Below, piece after piece: positions 8,769 to 9,801 of a stretch of 9,801 bases of DNA (the stretch's first letter is position 1; each line of letters starts with the position of its first letter). This DNA is from Chloroflexi bacterium UBA5177. Its GTDB lineage: Bacteria > Chloroflexota > UBA5177. The position numbers and the translations under genes were made by a program. The notes below the pieces were generated by a model, which was not told the DNA's origin, made no database searches, and saw nothing but the letters and a program-made list of their open reading frames with translations. Location of the stretch: contig DHWR01000248.1 in assembly GCA_002413265.1 (NCBI GenBank), forward strand, positions 7,058 through 16,858, in the 5' to 3' direction.

Positions 8769-9421
8769 GGTTCCCTCCGAAAAAGAAGCGAGCCGCAGAG
8801 GTACTGACGCGACTTCAGCCGCTCTATGCCGGCCTCACCACGGGGCTCGACTTCAAATCACCTCTCGAGCTCATCGTGGCGACGATCCTATCGGCGCAGT
8901 GCACGGACGAGCGTGTGAACAAGGTCACCCCGGTACTTTTTGCACGATATCGTTCAGCCGAAGACTACGTGGAAGCCGATCCTGAGGAGGTCGAGTCAAT
9001 CGTGCATTCATGCGGTTTCTTCCGCAACAAGACCAAGAGCATTCAGGGCATGAGCGGCGCCCTCCTGGAGCGATTTGAGGCAGAGGTCCCTCATACGATG
9101 AGCGAGTTGCTGACACTTCCAGGCGTAGCGAGAAAAACCGCAAATGTGGTGCTGTCACACGCGTTCGGGGTTAACGAGGGTATCGCGGTCGATACCCACG
9201 TCCAGCGGCTCTCTGGGCGGCTGGGTCTCACAAAAGAAAAAGTTCCGGCAAAGATAGAGCGGGACCTAATGAAGTTGGTGCCACGAGATAGCTGGGGCCG
9301 CATGTCCGATCTCTTGATCTGGCACGGCAGGAGGGTCTGCGTCGCGCGCTCTCCCAGGTGCAATGTCTGCGTACTTGCCGACATCTGTCCGTCGGCAGTT
9401 GTTATCCGGTATAGGTCGTAA
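8765..9421 (+). CDS. nth: Endonuclease III, DNA glycosylase/AP lyase
   Basis: Endonuclease III removes oxidised pyrimidines and cuts at abasic sites in base-excision repair. The 218-aa length agrees with the ~211 aa of the E. coli enzyme. The helix-hairpin-helix LPGVARKTANVVL (118-130) contains catalytic K124, and catalytic D143 lies in VDTHV. Earlier blocks are PLELIVATILSAQCTDERVN and CGFFRNKTKSI. The C-terminal cluster loop has C192, C199, C202 and C208 (C-X6-C-X2-C-X5-C), so the 4Fe-4S cluster should be present. The frame is open from 8588, inside the lyase gene. GTG 8765 is chosen because it overlaps the lyase stop (GTGA) and gives family length; no strong ribosome site is visible, so coupled translation is likely. 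Its 3' end overlaps the convergent gene by 20 bp. Confidence 0.93.
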   Translation: MRFPPKKKRAAEVLTRLQPLYAGLTTGLDFKSPLELIVATILSAQCTDERVNKVTPVLFARYRSAEDYVEADPEEVESIVHSCGFFRNKTKSIQGMSGALLERFEAEVPHTMSELLTLPGVARKTANVVLSHAFGVNEGIAVDTHVQRLSGRLGLTKEKVPAKIERDLMKLVPRDSWGRMSDLLIWHGRRVCVARSPRCNVCVLADICPSAVVIRYRS

Positions 9422-9801
9422 TTGCTGTGACGCAAGCCCAGCTAGAGGCTTGCCCCGTCACAAACATGTAGCCGGCCGCATATGATGCGTCAAGCGAGTT
9501 CCAGTACGTCTTCGCCTCGACGCCAGTATCCTTGCGGAGCCCGTGAGAGGCGTGCTGGAAAGTAGCCGGCGCAAATTGATAGAGACCAAAGTGCGTCCCG
9601 TTGTCGGCTCGGGGGTTCAAGCCGCTCTCGCAGCGAGCTATCGAGAGGAGCGTGCCATACGGAATGCCAAAGGTGAGCGCACTGTCGTAGATTGCCTTCT
9701 CGACGCGGCCTTTGACCTGTTCTGGGTAGGCTTTCGCCCGGGGCCGGCAGGTTCCGGTCCCCGTTTTCAGTGTCAAATGATCGTAGACGCAAGCCTGAGC
9801 T
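9402..9801 (-). CDS. Lytic transglycosylase-like (SLT domain) protein, C-terminal part
   Basis: This resembles the lysozyme-like SLT fold that cleaves peptidoglycan glycan strands. The core is YGTLLSIARCESGLNPRADN, with the presumed catalytic Glu in RCESG, followed by THFGLYQFAPATF, the second hallmark segment. A closing stretch, YAAGYMFV...SWACVTAITTYTG, has a Cys that could pair with the one in ARCES. The frame is open to the window edge: upstream codons read AQACVYDHLTLKTGTG, so the start at TTG 9776 is probably not real and the N-terminus, where an export signal would be, is missing. The stop TAA (9404-9402) lies within the 3' end of nth. The domain is compact, as in actinobacterial and Chloroflexota resuscitation- or transglycosylase-type secreted proteins. 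Activity is inferred from motifs only. Confidence 0.75.
   Translation of the reverse strand, partial: AQACVYDHLTLKTGTGTCRPRAKAYPEQVKGRVEKAIYDSALTFGIPYGTLLSIARCESGLNPRADNGTHFGLYQFAPATFQHASHGLRKDTGVEAKTYWNSLDASYAAGYMFVTGQASSWACVTAITTYTG
9426..9462. terminator. Long imperfect hairpin after nth, possible terminator or pause site
   Basis: TGTGAC-GCAAGCC (9426-9438) pairs with GGCTTGC (9447-9453) and GTCACA (9457-9462). The result is a 13-bp stem with a CCC bulge and an 8-nt loop, starting 4 nt after the nth stop. There is no following T-run, so it is not a standard intrinsic terminator. It also lies inside the coding end of the convergent gene (codons around GQASSWACVT), so part of the pairing may be chance. 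Confidence 0.35.

Overview
The window reads as about 10 kb of bacterial chromosome, high in G+C. It carries the 3' end of gyrB, plsX, and a leucine-degradation (liu-type) gene set. It also holds one secreted CAP-domain gene on the opposite strand, an endonuclease III gene, and the end of a secreted lytic-transglycosylase-like gene. GyrB lacks the large insertion seen in the enterobacterial enzyme. The secreted protein has a long Thr/Pro-rich 'TNTPTPT' linker and a CAP domain. Together these suggest a Terrabacteria lineage, most likely Chloroflexota or a relative such as Dormibacterota. This is an inference from style, not from a database search.

Layout. (1) Bases 1-408: C-terminal part of DNA gyrase subunit B, followed by 140 bp with two small hairpins. 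(2) Bases 594-3265: plsX (phosphate acyltransferase) overlapping by 4 nt the gene for a 3-methylcrotonyl-CoA carboxylase-type carboxyltransferase subunit (MccB/LiuB). (3) Bases 3266-3570: an intergenic region with three copies of a hairpin-plus-tail element. Copy 1 begins at the mccB stop codon, copy 2 lies 66 bp further on, and copy 3 lies on the other strand beginning at the stop codon of the CAP gene. (4) Bases 3571-4886, minus strand: signal peptide, basic Cys-flanked segment, ~200-residue Thr/Pro linker and CAP domain. The reading frame is broken within the CAP domain. (5) Bases 5103-9421, plus strand: LiuC-type enoyl-CoA hydratase, biotin carboxylase/BCCP subunit (MccA/LiuD), HMG-CoA lyase and endonuclease III, with junctions of 1 nt spacing or 4-nt overlaps. 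(6) Bases 9402-9801, minus strand: the C-terminal part of a lytic-transglycosylase-like protein, converging on nth with a 20-bp overlap.

How the genes work together. MccA and MccB form the biotin-dependent carboxylase that turns 3-methylcrotonyl-CoA into 3-methylglutaconyl-CoA. The hydratase makes HMG-CoA, and HMG-CoA lyase cleaves it to acetyl-CoA and acetoacetate. The first step of this branch (isovaleryl-CoA dehydrogenase) is not in the window. The pathway genes are split into two transcription units by the reverse-oriented CAP gene, which has its own well-formed promoter. plsX and nth are coupled to the ends of the two halves.

The most unusual signal is the three-copy 3'-end element. Its stem varies by compensatory base changes between copies while the loop and downstream tail are conserved. 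I found no clear new multi-gene system; the proteins belong to known families.
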